Origin: Anomaloglossus baeobatrachus | Taxonomy: Eukaryota; Chordata; Amphibia; Anura; Aromobatidae | Assembly: GCF_048569485.1 (NCBI RefSeq) | Contig: NC_134355.1 | Location: 663,887,979-663,951,978, forward strand | DNA length: 64,000 nucleotides | Direction of reading: 5' to 3' | Part shown: positions 46,192 to 57,909 of the stretch, piece by piece | How positions within the stretch are numbered: position 1 is the stretch's first letter | Layout of the letters: every line of letters begins with the position of its first letter | Translations under genes and position numbers: made by a program | The notes under the pieces: generated by a model | Told to the model about the DNA's origin: nothing | Seen by the model: the letters and a program-made list of their open reading frames with translations, nothing else | The model's database searches: none

Positions 46192-46195
<4 letters not shown>
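44959..46195 (-). repeat. LTR of element B (5' in element orientation)
   Basis: 1237 bp, TGTGACAC...CGACA in element orientation. It carries the LTR-internal TGGCGTCACGGACAA motif near 45130. Confidence 0.85.

Positions 46196-46227
<32 letters not shown>
46196..46227. repeat. (TA)n microsatellite
   Basis: A pure alternating TA run next to LTR element B and close to the Tc1 end at 46236. Confidence 0.9.
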
Positions 46228-46232
<5 letters not shown>

Positions 46233-46235
46233 TTA

Positions 46236-46739
46236 TACAGTGCTCAGCATAACTTAGTACACCCCTTTTAAAAAGTAAATTTTAATGAATATTTCACTGA
46301 ACACAAGATGAATTTCCAAAATGTTTACAATACCAAGTTCCATAGAACATATTTGTTAACCCATAACATGAAAGTAGGGTTAATAATAAAACTTTCATTA
46401 CAAAATCATCAGTTTTACTCAAATTAATTGATTTAGAAATGAGTACACCCCACATTAAATACTTTACATTTAGCATTCTATATGACCTCGATGAATGTCA
46501 AAGAGCACCAAGTCTTCTAGGCCTTTAACGAACAAGTTGGTGCCACATTGCAACATTGATCGTTTTCCATTTCTTCTAGAACAAGCTCTTCTAGAGCCTG
46601 GGTGCTGGCTGGAGACTGATGACAACTTGTCTCTTCAGAATTCCCCGTAGATGTTCGGTTGGGGTAAGTTCAGGAGACACTTGGCCATTTCATGAAGTCT
46701 GTTCCCTTGGCTACTTACTGCACAGTGACATGGCCTATG
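46236..46739 (-). mobile_element. Tc1-like transposon fragment T3
   Basis: A TACAGTGCTCAGCATAAC end, then AGTACACCCC, typical of Tc1/mariner ends. Minus-strand sequence near 46630-46670 reads as the transposase C-terminal phrase EHLRGILKRQV, including the likely final catalytic Glu. The rest of the transposase is missing or unrecognisable. It is interrupted at 46740 by a solo LTR. Confidence 0.6.
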
Positions 46740-46743
46740 TATG

Positions 46744-47944
46744 TGTGACGCACTGGACTAGCCAGGGGGTCACAGATAGGCCCTTACACTACACCTGTCC
46801 CCCAAAAAGGTACCAGCAGTCACCCAAAAACCCTGAGTCACCCCCATCTGTACCTGACGTCCACACCCGAGGGCGGAGTCAGGCGGTTGGCCACGCCCAC
46901 CGAGGAGGATTGATGGTCAGGGGCGGAGAAAACCAGACAGTACAGTTGAGTACAGTACAGTTGAGCACAGTTGAGTACAGTGAAGTTGAAGTTTTTAGTT
47001 GGAGTAGAGCGGAGTACAGCAGAAGTCTGTCAGGGCCTAGGTTGGAGCCTAGGGACCCTGTGGCCAGGAGACAGGCGGTGGTGGCCATCTGCAGGAGGCC
47101 GGGAGTAGAACCAGCGGAACCGTCAAGGCACCGGGACAGGGTAGTGGACCGCTGGTACCGAATCGGGGAGTCAAACCGGAGCGCCAGGGAAGGGTACTCA
47201 GACCCCGTACAAGGCCCAGAAGCAACTGGACCAAGTCATATTAACTGATTGCGGCCTGGACTTTAGGTCCATTCCCACCCAAAGTCCCGAAAGAAGGCAA
47301 CAGCCCACCGAGGGGAATAGGAAGCCACCTCCCAGGCATCAAGATCCCACGGGCCAGCGCCTGCGGGGAAAAGGGCTCCTCCGGCACTTACATGTCGGGA
47401 AGTGGACTACCGGTGTTCAGGCATAGTAGTCACACAGCTTACAGAGGTGCAGGAGAAAGACGGACACCATCAACCCGAGTAGGGGGTACAACGCAGCCGT
47501 TTGCGGGCACCGACCACCATCCCATTTTTGGTTTACCAGTGACTTCAGTGTGTTTCCTCAGAGTGAGTACACCAGTGCCCTCAGGCACCGCACCGCGCTA
47601 CGCCGACCTGCCCTGCACCCCTCTGGCAGGCTCATCACCCCAGCGGGCCCCGGGACCCAACATCCCCTACCCACGGAGGGGGTTCAACACCTAGCTGTGC
47701 CACGACACCGCACCCGGGAGCCCCCACCATCACCAGCAGCGGTGGTGCCAATAATCACCACAAACCCGTGGGTGGCGTCACGAACAATCTCTATCACGGC
47801 CCCGGCCGCGCACCCACTCGATCTCCAAAACCACCTCTTCACAGAGCGACGTGACCCCCGGTCCGGAGGCGCTCGAGCTACCGACACACACCCAAGCCCG
47901 GAACCGAGCGGCTCGGCAGCAGCAGCCGAGCGCGGGGCGGTACA
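46744..47944 (+). mobile_element. Solo LTR, 1.2 kb
   Basis: Begins TGTGACGCACTGGAC and ends GCGGTACA, flanked by TATG on both sides (46740-46743, 47945-47948). It has the LTR motif TGGCGTCACGAACA (47773) and no internal region. Related to elements A and B. Confidence 0.82.
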
Positions 47945-47948
47945 TATG

Positions 47949-48718
47949 CACTTTAGAGGCACCATCAGTCTAATGAGATATATGTGAATAAATATTTGTA
48001 TAAATATTGTTGATGTCCATTCTCCTTTGCCGGGGCTGTAAGGAATTTTTTTGAGGTGGTGATATCATATAAAGTATAAACAGTGGAAAAGAAAATGGTA
48101 GCTTACAACATTGTCGGAACAGTTTCAGAAGGCCCTCTCTGTTCTACTTTGCCGAGTGCAGAATGCTCATAAAGACATGTTTCAGTGAGTTTGGTGGAAG
48201 ACCATGACCCAACATTAGACCCATCAACACCTTTGGAATAAGCTAAGCCCAAGATCGGGAGCCCAGCATCTCTCAACATTAGTGTCTGACTTCAGAAATC
48301 ATCTTTAAGATGAAGGGTCAAAAATTCTCATAGAAGCCTTCAAATTCTTGTAGAGAGTACTGGTGATTAACTCTGTGTTTGTCTATGAGAGTGAGGCTCT
48401 TCTTCCTTCTCATCTGGTTGGGTCTTCTTTCGATTTGGTCTTCTTGCAGACATCGATATTAACTGTTGTGAATACTTTTGGACTAGGTTCCAGTTTGGGG
48501 CTCCCTCTTGTGGTCAGTGCTGGTAGTGAAGTTTGCTTGTTGAATAGAAACCAGACAGCTGACTGTGATTGGCAATCAGGTTCAAACTGAGCCTATATAA
48601 CTGAGTAGTGTTCTCTTGTTCCTGGCCAGTGCTAAATGATTCCTCCTGTTTTCTTGGATATCCTGAAACCAGCCTAACCTTTCTGTTTCTGCCTGGACTC
48701 ATTGCAGATAAGTCGGGT
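47949..48718. other. Unclassified repeats between solo LTR and foldback F2
   Basis: No gene seen. From about 48470 (TTGTGAATACTTTTGGAC) there is a repeat whose relative recurs inverted inside F2 (49440-49615), both carrying GGTCAGTGCTGG next to CAGGGCTCCCTC-like text. Confidence 0.4.
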
Positions 48719-50308
48719 GTTATGATTCAGGGACCGAGGAAGATCAAAACAATGCGGAAACCCAAAAAGTAACCAGAGTAGCTGGAACCTTAACGGACTG
48801 CAGACCTAATCCTGATACACAACTAGAAGTAGCCGTGGGACGAGCCTACGATGACCTAGTCATCTTGACACAGCTGGAGAACTAAATATCCTTACATATA
48901 GAAATATAAGAAAATCTAATCTGCTTTGAAGCAAGCCCTAAAGATATAGATAGCCCCCCCATATATAAAGACTATGGTGATATAAGAAAACAAAATACAT
49001 AGCCAGAAAACAGATTAGCAAAATGAGGCCCAAACTATCTTCATAGGAAAGGATAGTAAGGAGTACTGTCAGTAGCCGCAAAAGCCCTAAAAAATACCAG
49101 CACATCTGATATAACCCTGAGACCAAACGGCCTCTCCCCCACTAATCAGCACTCTGATGTTACTGTGATCCAAAACACTAATATAGATGAGGGACTGAAT
49201 TAATACCAAGCATGAGAAACACAATACATAGCAGAACATGGAGCTAAGTATACAGACACTCGCAGCAGGGAATGATCCAATTCCACCAGGAACTTCACAC
49301 AGGCAAAATAGGAATCAAGAATTTGTATCAAAGCAGAAAAAAACAACAAGAAAGTGAAAACAAAAAGCAGAGGTACAAGACCAACTTATCTGAGAGGAGT
49401 TCTGGTAGAGAGCAGGGCTGTATTCTGAATGTCATTAACACACAGGATATACATTGAGCTTTGGCAAGTAACAAGAGAAAATTACTCAGCTGTATACCCC
49501 AATCTGAGAGACCTGATTGCCAGTCATTGACAGGTGTGTGGCTTTCATTACACAAATCAACAGCAACGCCAGCACTGACCACTAGAGGGAGCCCTGAACT
49601 GGAAAATGTATTCACAACATCGGGTCTTTGTACCCTGTAGTTTGCTTCTTGTTACTTGTTGTTTGCTGCTTGGTAATAAGGCTATTTTCTGTTGTTGCTT
49701 GTATGGAGTCTGGGTGGAATTGGTTCACTCCCTGCTGGGAATGTCTGTGTACCTTGCTCCATGTTCTGCTATGTATTTGTTTAGTCATGCTTGGTACTAA
49801 TTTCAGTCCCTCCACTATATTAGTGTTTTGCTTGGATCCCAGTAACACCAGAGTCCTGATATAGTGGGGGGTAGATTCCGTGTGGACTCAATATTTTTCC
49901 ATATCAGGTGAGTTGGTATTTTGTAGGGTTTTGCACGGCTACAGACAGTGCTTTGTCTATCCCTTCCTATATAGATAGTTGGGGGCCTCATCTTTGCTGG
50001 ATCTGCTTTCTTTCTGTGTGTTGTGTTTTCCTATATCACCGTAGTCTTTATATGTGGGGGGGCTATCTATATCTTTGGGGAACTGCTCCGAGGCAGATTA
50101 TCTTTCTTGTATTTCTTTCTGTAAGAATAATTAGTTCTTAGGCTGTGTCGAGGCGTCTAGGTAATCGTAGGCACGTCCCACGACTACTTCAAGTTGTGTC
50201 TCAGTATTAGGTCAGCAGTCCATTAAGATTCCAGCCACTCTGGTGACACTCTGGGTTTTCCAGTTTTTGTCCCTTTTTTCGGATCCTCCTCAGTCACTAA
50301 AGCATAAC
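48719..50308. mobile_element. Foldback element F2, about 1.6 kb
   Basis: TGTTATGATTCAGGGACCGA on the left matches TGTTATGCTTTAGTGACTGA read inward from the right. Arms of about 500 bp or more mirror each other imperfectly (GACTGCAGACCTAATCCTG pairs with a block near 50215; CCCCCCCATATATAAAGACT with one near 50050). No transposase seen. Confidence 0.7.
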
Positions 50309-50405
50309 AGATAACTATGCCTCATGCAGTCTCTACTCATCTATGTTGAGACTGGTCAGCAGTCAGTGACTTTTAAAGTTTGTTGAGATTTTTTAAACCC
50401 TTTTA

Positions 50406-53180
50406 AAGCCTGCTTTACACACTTCAATAAATCCTTCAATCCGTCGTCGGGGTCAAGTTGTAACTGACGCACATCCGGCATCGTTCGTGACGTGTTTGCG
50501 TGTGAAACCTACATGCGATCGATATTGAACGAAAATACGGTGATCGCATACACGTCGTTTATTCCTCATACATTGGACGTTTGGTAGTACGAAACTAGTC
50601 AATTGTAACGTGTGACAGCCCTCATACGATTTTGATGTCTGATGCTATGTGCGCAGGTGTGCGCTCTGCACCGCAGCTTAAAAAAGGTCTGCTTCAGAGC
50701 GCAGCTGAAAAGCTGCGTTCTGAAGCGCCTCACAATGTCTGTCATTCACTAATCTCTGTCAGTCCGTCACTATCTCTGTCCCTCTCTTTCTGTCCATGTC
50801 AGTCTATCCCTCTTACCCCCTCTCTCATATACTCACCGATCCCCGATCCCCGGCGCGGCTCTGCACGCCATTCACACTGCTCCGGCGGCTTTTACTGTTT
50901 TGAAAAAGCCGGCCGCCCATTAAACAATCTCGTATTCCCTGCTTACCCCGCCCACCGGCGCCTATGATTGGTTACAGTGAGACACGCCCCCACGCTGAGT
51001 GACAGGTGTCACACTGCACCCAATCACAGCAGCCGGTGGGCGTGTCTATACTGTGTAGTGAAATAAATAAATAAATAATTAAAAAAAACGGCGTGCGGTC
51101 CCCCCCAATTTTAAAACCAGCCAGATAAAGCCATACGGCTGAAGGCTGGTATTCTCAGGATGGGGAGCTCCACGTTATGGGGAGCCCCCCAGCCTAACAA
51201 TATCAGCCAACAGCCGCCCAGAATTGCCGCATACATTATATGCGACAGTTCTGGGACAGTACCCGGCTCTTCCCGATTTGCCCTGGTGCGTTGGCAAATC
51301 GGGGTAATAAGGAGTTATTGGCAGCCCATAGCTGCCAATAAGTCCTAGATTAATCATGTCAGGCGTCTATGAGACACCCTCCATGATTAATCTGTAAGTG
51401 ACAGTAAAAAAACACACACACCCGAAAAAAATCCTTTATTAGAAATAAAAAACACAAACAAATTCCCTCATTACCAATTTATTAACCCCGACAAACCCTC
51501 CATGTCCGGCGTACTCCACAGTCCTCCAGCGTCGCGTCCAGCTCTGCTGCATGGAGGTGACAGGAGCAGCAGAAGACACCGCCGCTCCGGTCACCTCCAC
51601 GCAGGTAATGAAGACAGCCGTGCGATCAGCTGATCTGTCACTGAGGTTACCCGCTGTCACTGGATCCAGCGGTGGATGCAGCGGTGGCCGCGGGTAACCT
51701 CAGTGACAGCTCAGCTGATCGCGCTACTCACCTCAGTTGCTGACTGGAGCTGACCGGAGCGGAGGTGAGTAGCGCGATCAGCTGAGCTGTCACTGAGGTT
51801 ACCCGCGGCCACCGCTGCATCCACCGCTGGATCCAGTGACAGCGGGTAACCTCAGTGACAGATCAGCTGATCGCACGGCTGTCTTCATTACCTGCGTGGA
51901 GGTGACCGGAGCGGCGGTGTCTTCTGCTGCTCCTGTCACCTCCATGCAGCAGAGCTGGACGCGACGCTGGAGGACTGTGGAGTACGCCGGACAAGGAGGG
52001 TTTGTCAGGGTTAATAAATTGGTAATGAGGGAATTTGTTTGTGTTTTTTATTTCTAATAAAGGATTTTTTCGGGTGTGTGTGTTTTTTTTACTGTCACTT
52101 ACAGATTAATCATGGAAGGTGTCTCATAGACGCCTGACATGATTAATCTAGGACTTATTGGCAGCTATGGGCTGCCAATAACTCCTTATTACCCCGATTT
52201 GCCAACGCACCAGGGCAAATCGGGAAGAGCCAGGTACTGTCCCAGAACTGTCGCATATAATGTATGCGGCAATTCTGGGCGGCTGTTGGCTGATATTGTT
52301 AGGCTGGGGGGCTCCCCATAACGTGGAGCTCCCCATCCTGAGAATACTAGCCTTCAGCCGTATGGCTTTATCTGGCTGGTTTTAAAATTGGGGGGGACCG
52401 CACGCCGTTTTTTTTAATTATTTATTTATTTATTTCACTACACAGTATAGACACGCCCACCGGCTGCTGTGATTGGGTGCAGTGTGACACCTGTCACTCA
52501 GCGTGGGGGCGTGTCTCACTGTAACCAATCATAGGCGCCGGTGGGCGGGGTAAGCAGGGAATACGAGATTGTTTAATGGGCGGCCGGCTTTTTCAAAACA
52601 GTAAAAGCCGCCGGAACAGTGTGAATGCCGTGCAGAGCCGCGCCGGGGATCGGGGATCGGTGAGTATATGAGAGAGGGCTGCTCAATTCAGTTACTCAGG
52701 GGATTAGCGGTCACCGGTGAGTCCTTCACTGGTGACAGCTAATCAGGGCGCGACACAGACAGAGCCGCAGCATGACCATGAAGTCGGGTGAAGTTCACCC
52801 GAGTTCATTCTGACAGTGCGGCTCTGTCTGTGTCTGCTGTCATCTGCCATTCAGCTCTGCTACATGGCTGTCTGTGTCTGCTGTCAGCGGCCATGTAGCA
52901 GAGCTGAATGGCAGATGAAATAGTAAAAACGCATCCCTACACATTACACACGCTTGGCAAGTCAATAAATAAAAATAAAAAAGGGTGCCCGATGCATACG
53001 TCACAGAACACATGATCTAAAGGATCGCACACAAAATTGATCAATTTAACATAGACTACTAACGCACGTGTGACAGCAAATGAACGACCTATGTGCAATC
53101 TCATTCAATCGCATATGCGACCTGGGCGTGTCACATCGCATACGAGATCGCATCCCTAATTGTAAGGTGTAAAGCTGGCT
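50406..53180. mobile_element. Harbinger-like element H5 with giant palindromic core
   Basis: Ends AAGCCTGCTTTACAC and, inverted, AGCCAGCTTTACAC lie between TTA duplications (50403-50405, 53181-53183). Sub-terminal DNA (GACGCACATCCGGCATCGTT) echoes H1-H4. From about 50815 to 52675 the element is a palindrome centred near 51745, with arms of more than 900 bp almost identical in reverse complement. No transposase ORF; mirrored ORFs in the arms are shadows of the palindrome. Confidence 0.82.
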
Positions 53181-55000
53181 TTAGTGCTCAGAATTGAACA
53201 AAATGGAGGCCAACTGAAAATCTGAATTTTTGTGGAAATCGATTGCAAATTTGATTCACTTGTCCATATAGTGTATAAAATAACAAAATGCTTTGCAGTA
53301 ATTAATAGAACAAGGCAAATCCGCTGTTTGCTTTCTATGTAAACATTCTCCGAATGCTTCACCTTTCCTCTACCCAAAGCTGTTGTGACCTCACACACCT
53401 CGTGTCACCTTTCCTCTAGCAGATATTCCTGATCACCTTTTACCCGACTATTTATCTAACTTAATCAGCACCTATGAACCTCATTACACAGATCTCCACC
53501 TCCTGCAGATACTACTACTTACTGTTGAGCTGTCATCTGTCATTTTCAGGCTTTGTGACATGTTTTACACCCGGAGCATGCTGCTTCTTATTAAAAAATC
53601 CTTCAAAAATGACAAGAAGAAAAATGTTGTGAATGCTGACTATACAGTATTTTACCTTCTGGTGTTTTATACCCTTTATTATTTGTTATTTGGAGCTTTA
53701 AAGGATTTGTCCTTAAAAAGTTTTTTAGATAAATTGAACATTAAAATTAGCAATGGTTTCTAAGGACCAATTCACACATCTGTTTATTAAATGCATTTGT
53801 TGCACGGTCCGTTTTCTCCATCTGCGTGACATCTGTGTCTCATGTAACAGAAGAATGCATGACACTGAAATGAATGGGTTTCCTTGTGTTAAGCCCCCAA
53901 CACACGCTTCAATATATCTCACAATCCGTCGTTGGGGTCAAGTTGTAAGTGACGCACATCCGGCATCGTTTGTGAGGTATCTGCGTGTGACATCTACGTG
54001 CGATCAGGATTGAACGCAAAACCGTTGATCGCAAACACATCGTATCTTTGTCTAGAATTGAGCGTTTTGTTGCACGAACCTAGTGAATTGTAACGTGTGA
54101 CATCCCTCATACGATTTTGATGTCTGATGCTATGTGCGCAGGTGTGCGCTCTGCACCGCAGCTTAAAAAAGGTCTGCTTCAGAGCGCAGCTGAAAAGCTG
54201 CGTTCTGAAGCGCCTCACAATGTCTGTCATTCACTAATCTCTGTCAGTCGGTCACTATCTCTGTCTCTCTCTATCTGTCCATGTCAGTCTATCCCCCTCT
54301 CTCATATACTCACCGATCCCCGATCTCCGGCGCTGAACGGCGTTCACACTGCTCCGGCGGCTTTTACTGTTTTGAAAAAGCCGGCCGCCCATTAAACAAT
54401 CTCATATTCCCTGCTTTCCCCGCCCACCGGCGCCTATGATTGGTTACAGTGAGACACGCCCCCACGCTGAGTGACTGGTGTCACACTGCACCCAATCACA
54501 GAAGCCGGTGGGCGTGTCTATTCTGTGCAGTGAAATAAATAATTAAATAATTAAAAAAAACGGCGTGCGGTCCCCCCCAATTTTAAAACCAGCCAGATAA
54601 AGCCATACAGCTGAAGGCTGGTATTTTCAGGATGGGGAGCTCCACGTTATGGGGAGCCCCCCAGCCTAACAATATCAGCCAACAGCCACCCAGAATTGCC
54701 GCATACATTATATGCGACAGTTCTGGGACTGTACCCGGCTCTTCCCGATTTGCCCTGGTGCGTTGGCAAATCAGGGTAATAAGGAGTTAATGGCAGCCCA
54801 TAGCTGCCAATAAAGCCTAGATTAATCATGTCAGGCGTCTACCCGAGATACCTTCCATGATTAATCTGTAAGTTACAGTAAATAAACACACACACCCGAA
54901 AAATCCTTTGTTAGAAATAAAAAACACAAACATATACCCTGGTTAACCACTTTAATCAGCCCAAAAAAGCCCTCCATGTCCGGCGTAATCCAGGATGATC

Positions 55001-56328
55001 TGACTCGCCCACCCCAGGGCTATGGGACACCCGGTGCCGGGCCGGACTAGTCCGGTGGTAGTCAGTGGTGGCTGGGCCCGGCTCCGTGGCCCTGGTGGGT
55101 GTCAGTAAAATATGTGGCTTGCTTGTTAATGGTTGTGTTCGTGACGCCACCTGTGGTATGCGGCTAATAAGCCGCCGCTGCTGTGTGAGGCCTCCGGGAT
55201 GGTGTTATGGCAGCAATGGTAGTACTGCTCCCCACAGGTGGAGCAATGCCCGGGGCACAGTTGGTGCTTGTAAGTGTCTATGCAGATGAAATAACTGAGG
55301 CAACTCCAAGGGTGCAGTTCAAGTTCTTTACTCACAGTTCTTGTCACAGCTGTAGCAGGACCCTCGGACTGCTGGGACCACTGTCAGGGACCTCCGCCTT
55401 CTGGGTGATTCAGAGCGTGAAATCCGGTACCCTCCTCTTAGTGTCTCCTTCTCTGCTGTCTTCGCTAGCCTTGCCTTAGTTAAGATGGACCTGGCTTGGC
55501 CTCCACTACAGTCTCCAGGCTGGGGGGTCACCTGTCGGCTGATTACCCCCTTTCTGAAGGTCTGCTCTGGGTTCTGGCCCTGGGAGCTTACAACGTCCCT
55601 GGGCCTCGGTTTTTACTGTTTGGAGATTGTCTTTGCACTCCTCCAGTCTCTAGGGACCGTCCCCTGTCGCAGCTAATCACTCCACCGATGTCACTGTGGA
55701 CCAGGCCACCGCAGCCTGCAGCTACTCGTAGCGCCTCTGGGCCCTCGGCTTCGGTACCCAACAAGGACTGCTCGTGGTACCTACAGGACTACCCGCGGCC
55801 CTGCGACTCCTTCTGTCTCTGCGTGGTGTCACCTGGACCTCTGGGTCCCAGGTTCTTCACCAGGAAGCGTCTCCTTCAGTTCCTCTGCTCCTGACTGACT
55901 TGGAGCCTTTCTTTCCTTCTTTCTTTCTTTCTTTCTCCTCCTTGCCTGCCTCCAGCAGGCCTCCTCCTCCCTCCTTGCTCTCGTTCTTCTTCCCCAACTA
56001 CATGCTGGCTCCTCACTCTCTCACTCCCTGAGGTAAACTGAAACTAGCTTGACCTTCCTTTCTCTATCTGCTCTCTGGTGGCTCCTCCCACCTCCCCAGT
56101 TGCTAAGCTACCAGCCTATGGGAGCAGGGATGGGTCTTACAGCCCCTCTCAGCATGCAGCATGGGAGGGTTGCCTGCCACTTTCCCTGGTCCTGTGTGTC
56201 CCTAGCAATGGGTGTAGTGTGAATTTACCAGGGGACCGGAGTTCACTCTCTTCCTCCCCCAGAATGGGGCATCACACCGCAGATGGGGTGCAATGACCTG
56301 TGGCGACGGAAGCCTCAGGGGCGCCACA
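55001..56328 (-). repeat. LTR of element C (3' in element orientation)
   Basis: 1328 bp. It differs from the other LTR at one visible base near position 30 of the plus-strand copy, and carries the same TGGCGTCACGAACA motif at 55136-55149. Confidence 0.92.
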
Positions 56329-56931
56329 CTCCCCCACAGCAAATCCCAGCACGTCCTCGGGCTGAAAAACAACAAAAACATATGGAGAACTGCAAAACAT
56401 TTTTGGTATGCAATAACATAAACTGTAAAACATTTCTTCCCTTTATGGGAGGCACATATCATGAACGTTGCGAACTTCTTATAAAGAAAACTCTAAGTGT
56501 GCACTTCCAGTCCATTGCACGGTTCAGGCAAATCCCCCATAATTCTGGTAGGGGGCACAACGGGTGCAACTAATTACATTTTTGGCTACTACAAGTCCAG
56601 TAGCCCGGCAGTTCGTTTCTTTCCATCAGACAATAATGGGACAATCAACCAGCCATTAAGTCCAATGGCCTGGTTACATAGGACACATAAACAACATACC
56701 AGCCACTAAGTCCAGTGGCCTGGTAGGACATAACACATACACTTTCACCGGGGCCCACATTCCAGTTCAGTGGCCCGGTAGCACATAACATGGGGGGTGA
56801 CGTCTTCAAAAAGCATCAGGGGCAGTACAGTAGGAAAGGGTGTCATCTTCGAAAAGAATCAGGGGCAAAACATGAGGGACTTCTTCGAAAAGAATGAGGG
56901 GCTATGTACAGTTCAGCTGCTTCTTACTTCT

Positions 56932-57681
56932 TTACATGTAGGGATTCTTCTCCAGCTCCCCACCTGGCAGCAGGTAGACAGCGGTCAGCACAGTCTGCAT
57001 CTCCTGCGTGGCTGTAGCAGGCCCGCTGCAAGATGCTGCGGCCTGGGCCTGCTCTGAGGTAGTGCTGCTGGCTTGCATAGGGTTACTGGCTGGCGCGAGG
57101 CTGCTGGCTTGCAGGGGGTTACCAGCCATACGGCGCCACTCTGGCTCTTCTGGGGCTGCCTCTTTGTCTTGGCGGGCCGCGCCTGGCATGGCGGCGGCCT
57201 GGGTTGGAGTCGCTGCTGCGGTGTGGATGGGCGTCGCTCCGGCGGTGAGATCTTGGCGGGCCGCACCTGGCGTAGCTGCGGCCCGGATCGGCGTCGCCGC
57301 GTCGAGCGTCCCTCCAGGGACCACGGGCATGGCAGCGGGGGTTGGGGCTCTCGCGCCGGCAGGGGCATTAAATGACTCATCCCTCAGTTGCATCTCCGGT
57401 GTTCTGGTGGTCGCTGTCTTGCTGCAGGGTGCTGGTATCGGAGATGCGGTCGTGGCACGCGCGCCTGCAGGAGGACCGGGCAGGAACCCCACCTGGCAAT
57501 CCGGGCTCCGCCGGCTGGGGGTGTCACTCTCTTTACCCGGCTCTGCAGCGGCTGCTGGATCTTCTCCGCTCTCCAGGACGCAGGACACAACCCGGTTCTG
57601 AGGTGCGTGTCCCGGCTCGGCCACTCCTCCTCTGGCCGCTCGTTGCTCGGCGTCCATCCTTTTAGCTTCTTCACGCGCCAT
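56932..57681 (-). CDS. Ala/Pro-rich ORF of LTR element C, function unknown
   Basis: A 249-codon ORF whose start (AAAAGATGG) is the first good ATG context after the primer site. It begins MAREEAKRMDAEQRAARG (charged, helical), then a low-complexity Ala, Pro and Thr region with short repeats such as AATPGAARQD and AAMPGAARQD, and ends GELEKNPYM. No zinc knuckle, capsid or enzyme motif is recognised. It sits where gag would be. Confidence 0.5.
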   Translation of the reverse strand: MAREEAKRMDAEQRAARGGVAEPGHAPQNRVVSCVLESGEDPAAAAEPGKESDTPSRRSPDCQVGFLPGPPAGARATTASPIPAPCSKTATTRTPEMQLRDESFNAPAGARAPTPAAMPVVPGGTLDAATPIRAAATPGAARQDLTAGATPIHTAAATPTQAAAMPGAARQDKEAAPEEPEWRRMAGNPLQASSLAPASNPMQASSTTSEQAQAAASCSGPATATQEMQTVLTAVYLLPGGELEKNPYM

Positions 57682-57887
57682 CTTTTCTTCCTCCGACTTC
57701 TATGGCGGGCACCGCTTCGCGCTCTTTTCTTGGACAAGGGGGCGGGGCTTCTCTTCGCGCCCTTTCTTCTGACACGCCCCCCTTCTTCCCGCTCTCAGCA
57801 GCGCTAATGGCGGCGGTTTCTCAGTAAAGTACACAGTCTGTCACACGGTTCTTCAGGCGCACAGTACCCGGTTAGACCGGGCATGAA

Positions 57888-57905
57888 ATCCTGTTCGTGA
57901 CGCCA
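57888..57905 (-). promoter_or_regulatory. Primer-binding site of LTR element C
   Basis: The minus strand reads TGGCGTCACGAACAGGAT, the same 18 nt as in A and B, 4 nt inside the 5' LTR. Confidence 0.7.
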
Positions 57906-57909
57906 AAGT

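Larger units (their letters stand above)
41754..46195 (-). mobile_element. LTR retrotransposon B with a cold-shock-domain-like ORF
   Basis: The element reads on the minus strand. LTRs lie at 44959-46195 (5') and 41754-42945 (3'), begin TGTGACRCCCTGGGC in element orientation and sit between TA-rich flanks, so the 4-bp duplication is probably TATA. The internal part of about 2 kb has a primer-binding site (44938-44955), a coiled-coil and proline-rich ORF (44201-44686), a cold-shock-domain-like ORF (43572-44111) and a purine tract TAAGGGGGAA before the 3' LTR. I see no protease, reverse transcriptase or integrase, so it is probably mobilised by a partner. The LTRs differ slightly; moderate to young age. 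Confidence 0.87.

Noticed and set aside
47949-48360. The remaining part of the Tc1 fragment T3 beyond the solo LTR
   Set aside because: I looked for transposase motifs on the minus strand and found none, so I did not extend T3 past the LTR.
51160-52336. Mirrored ORF pairs in the core of H5
   Set aside because: Each ORF has a reverse-complement twin in the other palindrome arm, and no protein feature is visible.
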